A stretch of DNA of 64,000 nucleotides from NIOZ-UU13 sp964444135 (GTDB lineage: Bacteria > Planctomycetota > Phycisphaerae > Sedimentisphaerales > Anaerobacaceae): contig CAYUFX010000006.1 in assembly GCA_964444135.1 (NCBI GenBank), forward strand, positions 28,843 to 92,842, in the 5' to 3' direction. Shown here piece after piece: positions 48,231 to 57,378 of this stretch. Both the position numbers and the translations under genes were made by a program. The notes beneath the pieces are model-generated. The model worked only from the letters and a program-made list of their open reading frames with translations, ran no database searches and was not told the origin of the DNA. The stretch's first letter is position 1. Each line of letters starts with the position of its first letter.

Positions 48231-50795
48231 ATGTTCAAAAATGCACTGCAAAAACGTTTATTAGCTCTGGTGATGTTGATTTTATTAACATGCGTCACCG
48301 TCAAAATTCTATCCGGTCAATCCTCAAACAGGCAATTTGCCCATAACGCAGATGAAAAAACCGGCCAGCGTTTTGTTCGCAGCCAGTTGGAAAGTAACGT
48401 TTTAGCAGGTATCTTTACCAAATTGCGTCGCCGGCCAGCTAATGATATGAATCCCGCCCGCCGAAGACGGGACGGGATGAATCAATCCACCCCGTCAGCT
48501 AACCAAATTTCAGGGCAGATACAAAAACCGACATTCCTGATACCCGCCATAGCAAAACAGAATAAACCTATAGCCCTGATAGTTGTGAACGAAGATGATG
48601 AATGGCTGATAGCCGCCGCGGTCCCGGCAGCCGCAAAGATAAGCCGGCAAAATAAAACGCCTATACTTTTGATATGGGATTCTGAAGAAAATCCTCGACA
48701 GACACGATTGCTTGAGCAATTGGCTCGCGTCTCGGGCTTGTGCACTATACTATCATCGGACCATACTTTTACTCTCGACCAAACACTGGGCAATCTGCCG
48801 AGATATAATATCCCGGTAAAACCCGAACCTTCTGAAACGAGCTTGCTTCTTGCCGGTCACTATTGGCAAAAAGCCGGTTCTGTGGTCCTCGCCTCCGGAT
48901 ACGACCCGGAAGCGGTTATCCTGGGTTCGGCCCTGGCTTGCCATTCGTACTCACCGCTTATCGTAACAAGCGGCAGAGAACAGCCACGTGCTCTCTCGCG
49001 AAAGCTGAGCTCGCTGGGCGTCAGTCGCGTCATATACGTAACTTCGAAAACCGTAACAGCCGATTCCGAGATTAGTTTTCCGTCGCAGAAAACCGAATTT
49101 ATCGGAGTCGAAGAGGCCCAAAAGCGATTAATTGAAAAACTTAACGCTCGGAATATACAAAACATTATTCTGTTTCGCGTTCCTGATAAGTCCGCCGATG
49201 GGAAATCCGTATCCTGGCTGGCGCCTTACCTCAGCCTCATCCACAGGGCGGCTCTGGTTCCATGTTACTCTGCCGACCCCTTGGCTGCCGAGTCAAAGCT
49301 CGAATCCGTGATTCGAAAGTACTCAATCAGGCCACGAACAATAACCATATTAGGTGACTATGAAGACGTCGGTCTTGTTACAAAAACAACCGTAAATGAT
49401 CCGAACGCTTATGAAATATCAGCGGAACTTTGCCCCCAGCTTTCGCAAGACCGAGTTGCAGAGATGGGAGTGGGCCGGATTCCACTGAAACAATTGTGGG
49501 CTGCATCAACACTTATAGCCTATGGCGTCGCCCGGAACCATATTCTCGGTCAGGAACCACCAAACGTACTTATGATAGCCAATCCGAGCCCCGATTACGG
49601 TGCATTACCACTCTGTGAGACCATCAGTCGGGCTACCGCCAATGAATTCAAGAACCTAAGAATCCAAACAAATGAGTTTTATCATGTATCCTGCAATAAC
49701 CCGCTTCTACGAAATCTTGTCGGTGACTCTCAATTAATAATATTCGAGGGTCATATATCCGACTTTTCACTGTTTGAAGACCGCTCTTACTATGGAGATG
49801 AAGATGACCCTTACAGCTATGAATATGGTAACGGTCAATATGAAGAATACACCGATACCTCGGATTTCACAGAGAACCATACAGATGATGACGATGACTG
49901 GTCGAATGAGGATGATAACTCAAACGGTGTCGAAATAAATCCACAGGAACCGGGCGGGCGGGTGGATTCAGATTACGAGACGTTCGAAACGGATATTCAT
50001 CACCAGCCTGACGAATCTTCGCAAGTTACAGACCCTTGCGATCTGGAGGGAATGCCCCTGATTTTAATTCAAAGCTGTCACTCACTGGACGACACGGTTC
50101 TGGATATATTAACCTCCGGTGCTGTAGGTATAGTCGGCAGTAAGACAAATATTCACAGTGCCTCCGGAAGCGCATTTATCAAGGCGTTTTGTGACGGGCT
50201 GTTATACAGAAGCAACACCGTAGGAGAGGCCATGCGCGATGCCAAAAACTACCTGCTGTGCGTTGGCGCCCTCAAAAAAGCACGCGGGCATACACAATAT
50301 GCCAAAGCTGAGAGGGTGGCATATAGTTTCCACCTGTGGGGCGACCCGGAGCTGCGGTTATATACCGGCCTGCAGAACAGTCAGAAATTAAAGCCGGTCT
50401 CGGGAAGATTTGTCGAGCCGGACAAGATTTCTATCAAAATACCGGCCAGGCGTTTACCGACCTCAAGAACCGAAAAGTACTTCCTCCGCATGTTTCCCGG
50501 CAGTGAAGCTGCAGGCATTTTGAAAAGGCTCAAAGGTAAGGAAATTCGCAGGGTAGCACCGATATACTTCTTCAGAATTCCATTGCCGAAGGGCTTTGAG
50601 CCCATCCAATACACCGGCCTGAAAAAATCTGATGACACGACCATTAGAGCTACATTTTTTGTTGATTCCTTCAAACGATTCCTCTACATAGTATATTTTC
50701 CTGAAAAAGAGGAAAAAGAGCAGGTTTTTACGCTCAGGTTTATAAAGCGAAAAATTACAACTGAAACGCCGTTACAAAAAGTCTCTGGAATGTAA
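48231..50795 (+). CDS. C25 (gingipain-like) caspase-fold peptidase-like protein, secreted
   Basis: 854 residues from ATG 48231 (GAGGATTCAC precedes it; a GTG at 48192 overlaps accD). Residues 5-30 are an export helix. The catalytic pair of a clan CD peptidase is suggested by His508 in IFEGHISDF and Cys616 in ILIQSCHSLDD, followed by GAVGIVGSKTNIHS and VGEAMRDAKNYLL, features shared with gingipain-like C25 domains; SFHLWGDPELRLY at the end is also typical. An Asp/Glu-rich tract (about residues 520-605) is inserted between His and Cys. The gene is followed with no gap by a transglutaminase-like 7TM protein and an ATP-grasp ligase. A palindromic repeat is embedded near 48449-48480. Activity is inferred. 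Confidence 0.72.
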   Translation: MFKNALQKRLLALVMLILLTCVTVKILSGQSSNRQFAHNADEKTGQRFVRSQLESNVLAGIFTKLRRRPANDMNPARRRRDGMNQSTPSANQISGQIQKPTFLIPAIAKQNKPIALIVVNEDDEWLIAAAVPAAAKISRQNKTPILLIWDSEENPRQTRLLEQLARVSGLCTILSSDHTFTLDQTLGNLPRYNIPVKPEPSETSLLLAGHYWQKAGSVVLASGYDPEAVILGSALACHSYSPLIVTSGREQPRALSRKLSSLGVSRVIYVTSKTVTADSEISFPSQKTEFIGVEEAQKRLIEKLNARNIQNIILFRVPDKSADGKSVSWLAPYLSLIHRAALVPCYSADPLAAESKLESVIRKYSIRPRTITILGDYEDVGLVTKTTVNDPNAYEISAELCPQLSQDRVAEMGVGRIPLKQLWAASTLIAYGVARNHILGQEPPNVLMIANPSPDYGALPLCETISRATANEFKNLRIQTNEFYHVSCNNPLLRNLVGDSQLIIFEGHISDFSLFEDRSYYGDEDDPYSYEYGNGQYEEYTDTSDFTENHTDDDDDWSNEDDNSNGVEINPQEPGGRVDSDYETFETDIHHQPDESSQVTDPCDLEGMPLILIQSCHSLDDTVLDILTSGAVGIVGSKTNIHSASGSAFIKAFCDGLLYRSNTVGEAMRDAKNYLLCVGALKKARGHTQYAKAERVAYSFHLWGDPELRLYTGLQNSQKLKPVSGRFVEPDKISIKIPARRLPTSRTEKYFLRMFPGSEAAGILKRLKGKEIRRVAPIYFFRIPLPKGFEPIQYTGLKKSDDTTIRATFFVDSFKRFLYIVYFPEKEEKEQVFTLRFIKRKITTETPLQKVSGM

Positions 50796-52370
50796 ATGAT
50801 TAACCGTAATCGTGCAGCAATACTGACCGCTTTAATACTCATAGCCGCCGGAGCTTTATGTGCATGGCTGAGAATAAAATATACTCTGAAAGCCGTCGGC
50901 TTTCAGGACAGTAGGGCCTGGCGTTTGACATACGATATAAATTTATCATCCACAAGAGAAGGTAAAATCCGTATCGCTCTTCCGGACAGTACGCCATATA
51001 GTCATATCTACCGGGAGACATTTTCACATCAGGGGATTTGGGTGGATTTACTTCGAAACAAGAGAACCAAGGGACGCGAAGCGTCTGTTGTGTCAATGGC
51101 CGGTTATCAAAGAGGCCGCTTTTTGGCACACTTTGATATACAGCTAAAACCCGACCAAAAATCAAAGTTACCACCCGTCGAAGAAAAAATATCAGCTAAC
51201 GACAGGGCTTACTATCTGCGTGCCGAAAAAGATGTTCAAATAACCGGACCGGGGCTTGCAAATATCTTGAACCAGCTCGCCAATGAGCAAATGACGAAAA
51301 CCGAACTATTAACTCGTATCTTCGATTACTGCGCGGAAAATATTATCAAAGGCGAAAAAGACATATTCTCAGATGCTGAGAATACCCTGGAGCACGGCAT
51401 TGGAAACACTCTGGGCCGGGCACGGGCAATGGTAGCCCTGTGCCGCCTGTCCAAAATACCCGCACGATTGGTTGCGGGATTCATTCTCGAAAATACTCAG
51501 GAAGCTCAGGTGCATTACTGGGTTGAAGCTTTTTCCCAAAAAAAATGGCTTTCTTACGACCCTGAGAACGGTTATTCCGCCCAGTTGCCGATTACCTTTC
51601 TGCCTATAACTCGTGACAGCATCGACATCGTCAGAGGGCCAGATACTCTCGGCTATCAATCCAGGTACTCTATCAGGCGACTGCTGACCCCCACTTCTTT
51701 CATCTCTTCACAGAAAAGTCGATTACTGAATATCGTCGATTTGACAAGATTGCCCCCGAGCATGCAGGAAATAGTGTCCCTGATACTTCTTTTGCCATTA
51801 GCGGCACTTATCACAACAATCTTAAGAAATATCATCGGCATACAGACCTTCGGCACCTTCACACCAAGCCTGATTGCATTGAGCTTCATCCATGCCGACT
51901 GGCGAACCGGCGCCCTGGTGTTCTTTATCGTACTGAGTGTAGGCATATTGGCACGATTACTCCTGAACAAACTGCAACTTCTAATGGTAGCTCGACTTAG
52001 CATCGTTCTTACCCTGGCGGTGTTATGCATGGTTTTGGCGGTATCGGTTTTAGACTACCTGAACTTGACACCAAGTGCCAGTGCCGTATTGTTGCCGATG
52101 GTAATATTGACAATGATGATTGAACGATTTAACATCATAGCGGAAGAAGACGGTCTGCCGAACGCCTTAAAGATATTTGCCACAACTATTTTGGTATCGG
52201 TATGCTGCTTTCTCGTTATGAAAGTGGAGCTGGTCGGCAGGCTCGCCTTGATATTTCCCGAGGTACAGTTATTTAACATAGCAATCCTTTTACTGATAGG
52301 ACGTTATTCAGGGTACCGGCTCAGTGAAATCTGGCGGTTTCGTGATATAACGCAGATACCCTTTAAATGA
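50796..52370 (+). CDS. Inactive transglutaminase fused to seven membrane helices
   Basis: 524 residues, starting one base after the stop of the C25-like gene. One N-terminal helix (8-26), an extracytoplasmic region with a transglutaminase-like domain at about 170-260, then seven helices (about 325-510). In the core, the Cys position is Thr205 (GIGNTLGRARAM), while the His (His240 in VHYWVEAF) and Asp (Asp255 in YDPENGY) remain, so the enzyme lacks its nucleophile. IGIQTFGTFTPSLIALSF is the hallmark of the 7TM_transglut family. These proteins accompany ATP-grasp ligases in amidoligase operons and are thought to present or bind a modified peptide or peptidoglycan target. Confidence 0.88.
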   Translation: MINRNRAAILTALILIAAGALCAWLRIKYTLKAVGFQDSRAWRLTYDINLSSTREGKIRIALPDSTPYSHIYRETFSHQGIWVDLLRNKRTKGREASVVSMAGYQRGRFLAHFDIQLKPDQKSKLPPVEEKISANDRAYYLRAEKDVQITGPGLANILNQLANEQMTKTELLTRIFDYCAENIIKGEKDIFSDAENTLEHGIGNTLGRARAMVALCRLSKIPARLVAGFILENTQEAQVHYWVEAFSQKKWLSYDPENGYSAQLPITFLPITRDSIDIVRGPDTLGYQSRYSIRRLLTPTSFISSQKSRLLNIVDLTRLPPSMQEIVSLILLLPLAALITTILRNIIGIQTFGTFTPSLIALSFIHADWRTGALVFFIVLSVGILARLLLNKLQLLMVARLSIVLTLAVLCMVLAVSVLDYLNLTPSASAVLLPMVILTMMIERFNIIAEEDGLPNALKIFATTILVSVCCFLVMKVELVGRLALIFPEVQLFNIAILLLIGRYSGYRLSEIWRFRDITQIPFK

Positions 52371-52379
52371 GAGGCCCGG

Positions 52380-53297
52380 ATGGTTCGCGCAGGTAAACTC
52401 CCTTTTTGGTTATGGCCTTCAGAGTTCAGGCGAAATGGAATTATTGGCATAAACTCTCGTAACATCAATCTCATATTTCCTTTTAATCCCCGTTCTAATT
52501 ACGCCCTGGTTGACAACAAAGCTTTAACGAAAAAGTTATGCGAATCACGTCATATACCAGCGCCCCAAACCTATGCATTAATCCAGCGCTTCGGAGATAT
52601 AAGAAGAAGCATAGACCTTCTATTCGGCCTGTCGAGCTTCGTTATCAAACCAACACGCGGGGCGGGGGGCCGAGGCGTCTTGGCCATAGCTCATCGAAGT
52701 GGTAAAGGATTTAAGAACACCAAAGGAGAATTATTCTCTCTGGAACAGATAAGATACCACATCTCGACCATACTATCCGGGCTTTACTCGCTTAGCGGAC
52801 AGCCCGACCAGGCAATGATAGAGAAACTCATCGAACCTCACCCTGTGTTCAAAGGACTTACGGTCGCCGGCACCCCGGACATCCGCATAGTAATCTACAA
52901 AACGACTCCCATAATGAGTATGCTCCGGCTGCCCACAGAGGCCTCGAAGGGAAGGGCCAACCTGCATCAGGGGGCCGCGGGCGTCGGCATAGACCTTGAA
53001 ACAGGAATAACTTACGGCGGGGTCTGGCGCGACCGTGTGTTTGATGTTCACCCGGATACGGGGGCTTCTCTCGGCGGAGTAACGATACCGATGTGGAAAG
53101 ATGTGCTAAAAATAGCAATGCAGCTTAGCTGCGCCATCGGTCTGCAATATGCGGGTGTGGATGTCCTTCTGGATGCCGAAGACGGTCCGTTGATTCTGGA
53201 GGCCAATGCCCGGCCGGGCCTGTCTATTCAAATTGCTAATCGCTGCGGCCTTTGGCAAAAACTTAGAAACACAAATCTCAAGCAAGGCTTTGCCTGA
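52380..53297 (+). CDS. ATP-grasp ligase, alpha-L-glutamate ligase-like (RimK related)
   Basis: 305 residues, 10 bases after the 7TM protein. GINSRNINLIFPFNPRSNYALVDNKALTKKLCESRHIPAPQTY begins the ATP-grasp fold; FVIKPTRGAGGRGVLAI binds nucleotide; GVDVLLDAEDGPLILEANARPGLSIQIANR carries the metal-binding Glu-x-Asn. It belongs to the 'sugar-transfer/alpha-L-glutamate ligase-like' group. By analogy with RimK it should form an amide or peptide bond, for example adding an amino acid to a peptide or wall target. It is the last gene of the operon. Confidence 0.88.
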   Translation: MVRAGKLPFWLWPSEFRRNGIIGINSRNINLIFPFNPRSNYALVDNKALTKKLCESRHIPAPQTYALIQRFGDIRRSIDLLFGLSSFVIKPTRGAGGRGVLAIAHRSGKGFKNTKGELFSLEQIRYHISTILSGLYSLSGQPDQAMIEKLIEPHPVFKGLTVAGTPDIRIVIYKTTPIMSMLRLPTEASKGRANLHQGAAGVGIDLETGITYGGVWRDRVFDVHPDTGASLGGVTIPMWKDVLKIAMQLSCAIGLQYAGVDVLLDAEDGPLILEANARPGLSIQIANRCGLWQKLRNTNLKQGFA

Positions 53298-53492
53298 GTC
53301 AGGCAAATAAAGCTTTTCGAATTGAGCAAAAGAAGATTCCCAAAATCCCTCTTTCGCTTCGAGCCAAATACCCGTATAATCTCAAAGAAGTGCATAAGCC
53401 ATAAGTGCACAAGAGCATAAGTCAAAAGGAAAAGAATTGGCCACGGAAGAGTCCAAAAAGCAACAGATGCCGCATTTATTTTGGGGCAGATA

Positions 53493-54539
53493 ATGGGTTA
53501 TTTTCGGAAAAATATCGAAAAAGTAGAAGGTTACGAGCCGGGTTTTCAGCCGAAGAAAACTGACATACTAAAGCTGAACACCAATGAAAATCCGTATCCG
53601 CCAACGCCTGCGGTAATGAAGGTGTTAGCCGAAATCAGCGCAGAACGGCTTCGCCGATACCCCGACCCAATTGGAAATGAATTTCGGCAGGCGGCGGCGG
53701 AAGTTAACGGTGTGCTGCCCGAAAATATTATGTGCTGCAACGGCGGAGATGATTTGCTGACTATTGCTTGTCGTGCGTTTTGTGATGAGAATCGACCTGT
53801 TGCATATCCTGTTCCGACGTATTCACTCTATCCGGTATTAGCCAAATTGCAAAATTGCAATGCAATTGAAATTCCGTTCGATGACGAATTCGACCTGCCG
53901 GCAAAATTGGTGAGCACTAATGCGGCCTTGACTATTGTCTGTAATCCGAACGCACCGAACGGCAGCTTTATAAGTATCGACGAGTTGGCTTCGTTGGCAG
54001 ATAAATTGAGTGGGGTATTGCTGATTGATGAGGCCTATGTGGATTTTGCCGAGGCCAATTGCACCGGGCTGGCCAAAGAATTTGATAATGTGATTATACT
54101 TCGGTCGATGAGCAAAGGATATAGTCTTGCGGGGATACGGTTTGGATATGCAATCGCCCAGCCTGACTTAATAGCGGGCTTGATGAAGGTCAAGGACTCC
54201 TATAATGTTGATGTTGTCGCCATCGCCGTGGCCACTGCAGCGATAAAAGACCAAAAGTATTTCAAAGAAATAACCGAAAAAGTAAAGAAGGACCGCGACA
54301 CACTGGTTGCACAACTGCGCGGTTTGAAATTCAAAGTGCCGGAAAGCTGTGCCAATTTTGTTCTCGCCCAGAGCAAAAACTGCGAGGCAAGTAAGATTTA
54401 TGATAAACTGATTCAACGAAAGATATATATCAGATACTTTAACCTGCCCGGACTAAATGATAAGCTGAGAATAAGTGTCGGCACAAGCGAACAAAACGAT
54501 AAACTTATTTCGGCTTTGAAAGAAATCCTGTCGGAGTAA
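53493..54539 (+). CDS. hisC: Histidinol-phosphate aminotransferase
   Basis: 348 residues from ATG 53493 (a TTG at 53481 is possible). NTNENPYPPTPAV, FDDEFDLPAK, NPNAPNGSFIS, LLIDEAYVDFAE and SMSKGYSLAGIRFGYAI give the PLP-enzyme fold with Lys208 as the Schiff base and Arg in the C-terminal RISVGTSEQNDKL. It catalyses transamination of imidazole-acetol phosphate in histidine synthesis. hisB follows 101 bases later after a REP-like palindrome. The final 'RNIEKVEGYEPG' type N-terminus fits the family. Confidence 0.95.
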   Translation: MGYFRKNIEKVEGYEPGFQPKKTDILKLNTNENPYPPTPAVMKVLAEISAERLRRYPDPIGNEFRQAAAEVNGVLPENIMCCNGGDDLLTIACRAFCDENRPVAYPVPTYSLYPVLAKLQNCNAIEIPFDDEFDLPAKLVSTNAALTIVCNPNAPNGSFISIDELASLADKLSGVLLIDEAYVDFAEANCTGLAKEFDNVIILRSMSKGYSLAGIRFGYAIAQPDLIAGLMKVKDSYNVDVVAIAVATAAIKDQKYFKEITEKVKKDRDTLVAQLRGLKFKVPESCANFVLAQSKNCEASKIYDKLIQRKIYIRYFNLPGLNDKLRISVGTSEQNDKLISALKEILSE

Positions 54540-54595
54540 GACCAAAAACCCAAGACTAAAGACCCAGGCAAATTAGATATAAATTAAATAAGAAG

Positions 54596-54624
54596 CTGGA
54601 TTCCCGCTTCCGCGGGAATGACAT
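54596..54624. repeat. REP-like palindrome between hisC and hisB
   Basis: CTGGATTCCCGC-TTCC-GCGGGAATGACAT, the same element as at 55773 and 14602 in inverted orientation. Confidence 0.65.
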
Positions 54625-54640
54625 AAAAAAGGACGCTCTT

Positions 54641-55225
54641 ATGGAAGATAGAACCGCCAAAGTCCACAGGCAGACAAAAGAAACAGACGTCACGGTCCAG
54701 CTTAATCTGGACGGCGTCGGCAAATACGAGATCGACAGCGGCATCGGCTTTTTGGACCATATGCTCACACACCTGAGCAAGCACAGCAAAATCGACCTTG
54801 TGGTAAAAGCCAAAGGGGATCTGGTCGTTGACGCTCACCATACGGTCGAAGATATAGCGATATGCCTCGGTGAATGCTTATTAAAAGCTCTTGGTGATAA
54901 AAAAGGGATTGCCAGATACGGCCATAGTTCCGTGCCAATGGAAGATGCTTTAGCGAATGTATCTGTTGATTTGTCGGGCAGGGCAAACTGTGTATATAAT
55001 GTTGAGTACCGAACAGATAAAATCGGTGATTTTGACGTCGAGTGTCTGGAGGAGATGCTGCGGAGCTTCGCAAATAACGGCAAGTTTAATCTACATATAA
55101 ACGTGCCTTACGGGACAAACAGCCATCATATAGCTGAGGCTATTTTCAAGGGATTGGGTAAGGCTCTTGGTACGGCTGTCAGCATTCTCGGGACGGATGT
55201 CCCAAGCACGAAGGGGATGTTGTGA
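54641..55225 (+). CDS. hisB: Imidazoleglycerol-phosphate dehydratase
   Basis: 194 residues, the monofunctional size. IDSGIGFLDHMLTHLSKHSKIDLVV, DAHHTVEDIAICLGECL and RSFANNGKFNLHINVPYGTNSHHIAEAIFKGLGKAL are the metal-binding and catalytic segments. It catalyses the sixth step of histidine synthesis. AGGA stands eight bases before the ATG. Its TGA overlaps the GTG of ispF (55222-55225), an odd coupling of histidine and isoprenoid genes. Confidence 0.96.
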   Translation: MEDRTAKVHRQTKETDVTVQLNLDGVGKYEIDSGIGFLDHMLTHLSKHSKIDLVVKAKGDLVVDAHHTVEDIAICLGECLLKALGDKKGIARYGHSSVPMEDALANVSVDLSGRANCVYNVEYRTDKIGDFDVECLEEMLRSFANNGKFNLHINVPYGTNSHHIAEAIFKGLGKALGTAVSILGTDVPSTKGML

Positions 55226-55734
55226 TTGAGGAACCTAAGAGTGAATATCGAAGTGGGATAGGCACCGATATCCACCGGCTGGTTGAGGGCAGGAAGCTGA
55301 TGCTCGGTGGGGTTTATTTGTCGTACCCGGCTGGGCTGGCCGGCCACAGCGACGGCGATGTGGGCCTGCACGCTGTCATCGATGCTCTGCTCGGTGCAAG
55401 CGGGATGGGCGATATAGGGACATTATTTCCCGACACCGACCCGCGATGGAAGGACGCAGACAGCAAGGAGCTTTTGTTTATTGTAAAGGAGCGACTTGAA
55501 GAAAAAAAATGGGAAGTGGTCAATATCGATTTGATTATACATGCAGAAGAACCGAAGCTTGAGCCGGTCAAAGGGCAAATGAAAAGGTGTATCGCAGGGC
55601 TTTTGGGGATTGATTTTACGGCGGTGAACGTCAAGGCGAAAACTAACGAGGGGCTCGGCGATATCGGGGCCGGTGAGGCAATGGCTGCTACGGCAACGGC
55701 ACTTTTGAGAAAGAAGAGAAGAAGAACAATATAA
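55222..55734 (+). CDS. ispF: 2-C-methyl-D-erythritol 2,4-cyclodiphosphate synthase
   Basis: 170 residues starting at GTG 55222. GIGTDIHRLVEGRKLMLGGV gives the zinc-binding Asp-x-His, AGLAGHSDGDVGLHAVIDALLGASGMGDIGTLFPDTDPRW completes the active site, and VNVKAKTNEGLGDIGAGEAMAATATALL closes the trimer. It cyclises the CDP-methylerythritol phosphate intermediate in the MEP isoprenoid pathway. Translation is coupled to hisB by GTGA overlap. Slightly longer than the common 155-160 residues because of a C-terminal basic tail. Confidence 0.95.
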   Translation: MIEEPKSEYRSGIGTDIHRLVEGRKLMLGGVYLSYPAGLAGHSDGDVGLHAVIDALLGASGMGDIGTLFPDTDPRWKDADSKELLFIVKERLEEKKWEVVNIDLIIHAEEPKLEPVKGQMKRCIAGLLGIDFTAVNVKAKTNEGLGDIGAGEAMAATATALLRKKRRRTI

Positions 55735-55772
55735 ATGATAATTGATTATTGATTCAAACTAACCTATTCTTT

Positions 55773-55801
55773 ATGTCATTCCCGCGCAAGCGGGAATCCA
55801 G
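55773..55801. repeat. REP-like palindrome between ispF and cysS
   Basis: GTCATTCCCGCG-CAA-GCGGGAATCCAG, near-perfect palindrome, reminiscent of dRS3-type repeats of Neisseria. Confidence 0.7.
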
Positions 55802-55899
55802 TTTTACGGCCCTGGACCCCTGCTTTCACAGGGGCGACATGGTCGGTTTTTACTTTTTGCAACGGAAACTAATTAAGAGTTTATTGATGGTATTTACGT

Positions 55900-57378
55900 A
55901 TGACTTTGAATCTCTATAACAGTTTGACGAGAAGGAAAGAGGAATTCAAGCCGTTGAAAAAAAACAAGGTTGGCATATATGTCTGCGGGCCGACCGTATA
56001 TGGGCACGCACATCTTGGACATGCGAAAAGTTATGTTAGCTTCGATGTGCTGGTCAGGTATCTTCGTTATCTGAATTACAATGTTACTTACGTGCAGAAT
56101 ATAACTGACGTGGGTCATCTAACCGACGATGCGGACGAAGGTGAGGATAAGATTGCCGCCGCAGCAAAAAAAGAGAAAATGCATCCAATGGCGCTGGCGG
56201 AATACTACACTCGCAGTTACTTCGAGGACATGGACAGGCTGAACTGCGTTCGGCCTGATATAAGCCCGCGAGCCAGTGGTCATATACTCGAACAGATAGG
56301 GATGGTAACGACACTTCTGAAAAAAGGCTATGCTTATACGGCCAACGGCTCGGTGTATTTCGATGTGTCTAAGTTCAAGGACTACGGGAAACTCTCCGGC
56401 AGAAATGTCGAAGAGATGTTAGCCGGTGCCCGGGTGGAGGTTTCGCCGGATAAAAAGAACCCGGTTGATTTTGCACTCTGGAAGAAAGCTGAGCCGAACC
56501 ATATTATGAAATGGCCCAGTCCGTGGGGGATGGGCTATCCGGGCTGGCATCTCGAATGCTCGGTAATGAGTATGAAATATCTGGGCAAGACAATCGACAT
56601 ACACGGCGGCGGACTGGAAAATCAATTCCCCCATCACGAGTGTGAAATTGCCCAGTCGGAGGCTGCCAACGGCGTGCAGTTCGTTCGATACTGGGTGCAT
56701 CATAATATGGTTACCGTTGACGGGCAAAAGATGGGTAAGAGTCTGAATAATTTTATCACGCTCAAACAAGCTTTTTCAGGTTCTCACGAGAGACTGACCA
56801 GATTCTATGACCCGCTGGCGATAAGACAGTTGCTTTTGAACAGCCATTACAGAAGCCCGCTGGATTTTTCAGATGCGGCCCTGTTCGCGGCGCAGAGCGG
56901 CTACGGAAAAATAACCGAGACAGTCAAAGCAGTACGAAAAAGAATGGACACAGCGAAGGAAGGCTCAATCGACGAGGAGATAGCAGGGCAGCTAAAACAG
57001 ATGAGGGAAAAATTCGAAGCGGCAATGAATGATGACTTGAATACCTCTGTTGCGCTTTCAGTTATGTTTGAACTTGTTCGGCTGGCGCAGAAACTGCTTA
57101 AGGACAGCCGTACAACCCAGGGAACCCTTAACATAATTAATGTTCTATTTGACCGGCTGGGCGGCGATTGTCTGGGTATCGTAAAAGAGGAGTATCCACA
57201 AACCAGCCCGGCTGGTGATGAGCTGATGGACAAGCTCGTCAATGTTTTGATTGAGCAGCGAAACGAGGCTCGCAAAAACAGGGATTTTACCAAGGCCGAT
57301 GAGATTCGTGCCAAACTGGATGAAATGGGTATTTTGCTGGAAGATAAGCCGGATATGACTACCTGGAGAATGAAATGA
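55900..57378 (+). CDS. cysS: Cysteinyl-tRNA synthetase
   Basis: 492 residues. VGIYVCGPTVYGHAHLGHAKSY has zinc ligand Cys29 and the HIGH motif as HLGH (38-41); WHLECSVMSMKYLG and HGGGLENQFPHHECEIAQSEAANG supply further zinc and substrate contacts; KMSKS is K-M-G-K-S at 277-281. It charges tRNA-Cys. Its TGA overlaps the ruvC ATG (57375-57378). The ATG has only a weak ribosome-binding site; a REP-like palindrome lies upstream. Confidence 0.97.
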   Translation: MTLNLYNSLTRRKEEFKPLKKNKVGIYVCGPTVYGHAHLGHAKSYVSFDVLVRYLRYLNYNVTYVQNITDVGHLTDDADEGEDKIAAAAKKEKMHPMALAEYYTRSYFEDMDRLNCVRPDISPRASGHILEQIGMVTTLLKKGYAYTANGSVYFDVSKFKDYGKLSGRNVEEMLAGARVEVSPDKKNPVDFALWKKAEPNHIMKWPSPWGMGYPGWHLECSVMSMKYLGKTIDIHGGGLENQFPHHECEIAQSEAANGVQFVRYWVHHNMVTVDGQKMGKSLNNFITLKQAFSGSHERLTRFYDPLAIRQLLLNSHYRSPLDFSDAALFAAQSGYGKITETVKAVRKRMDTAKEGSIDEEIAGQLKQMREKFEAAMNDDLNTSVALSVMFELVRLAQKLLKDSRTTQGTLNIINVLFDRLGGDCLGIVKEEYPQTSPAGDELMDKLVNVLIEQRNEARKNRDFTKADEIRAKLDEMGILLEDKPDMTTWRMK

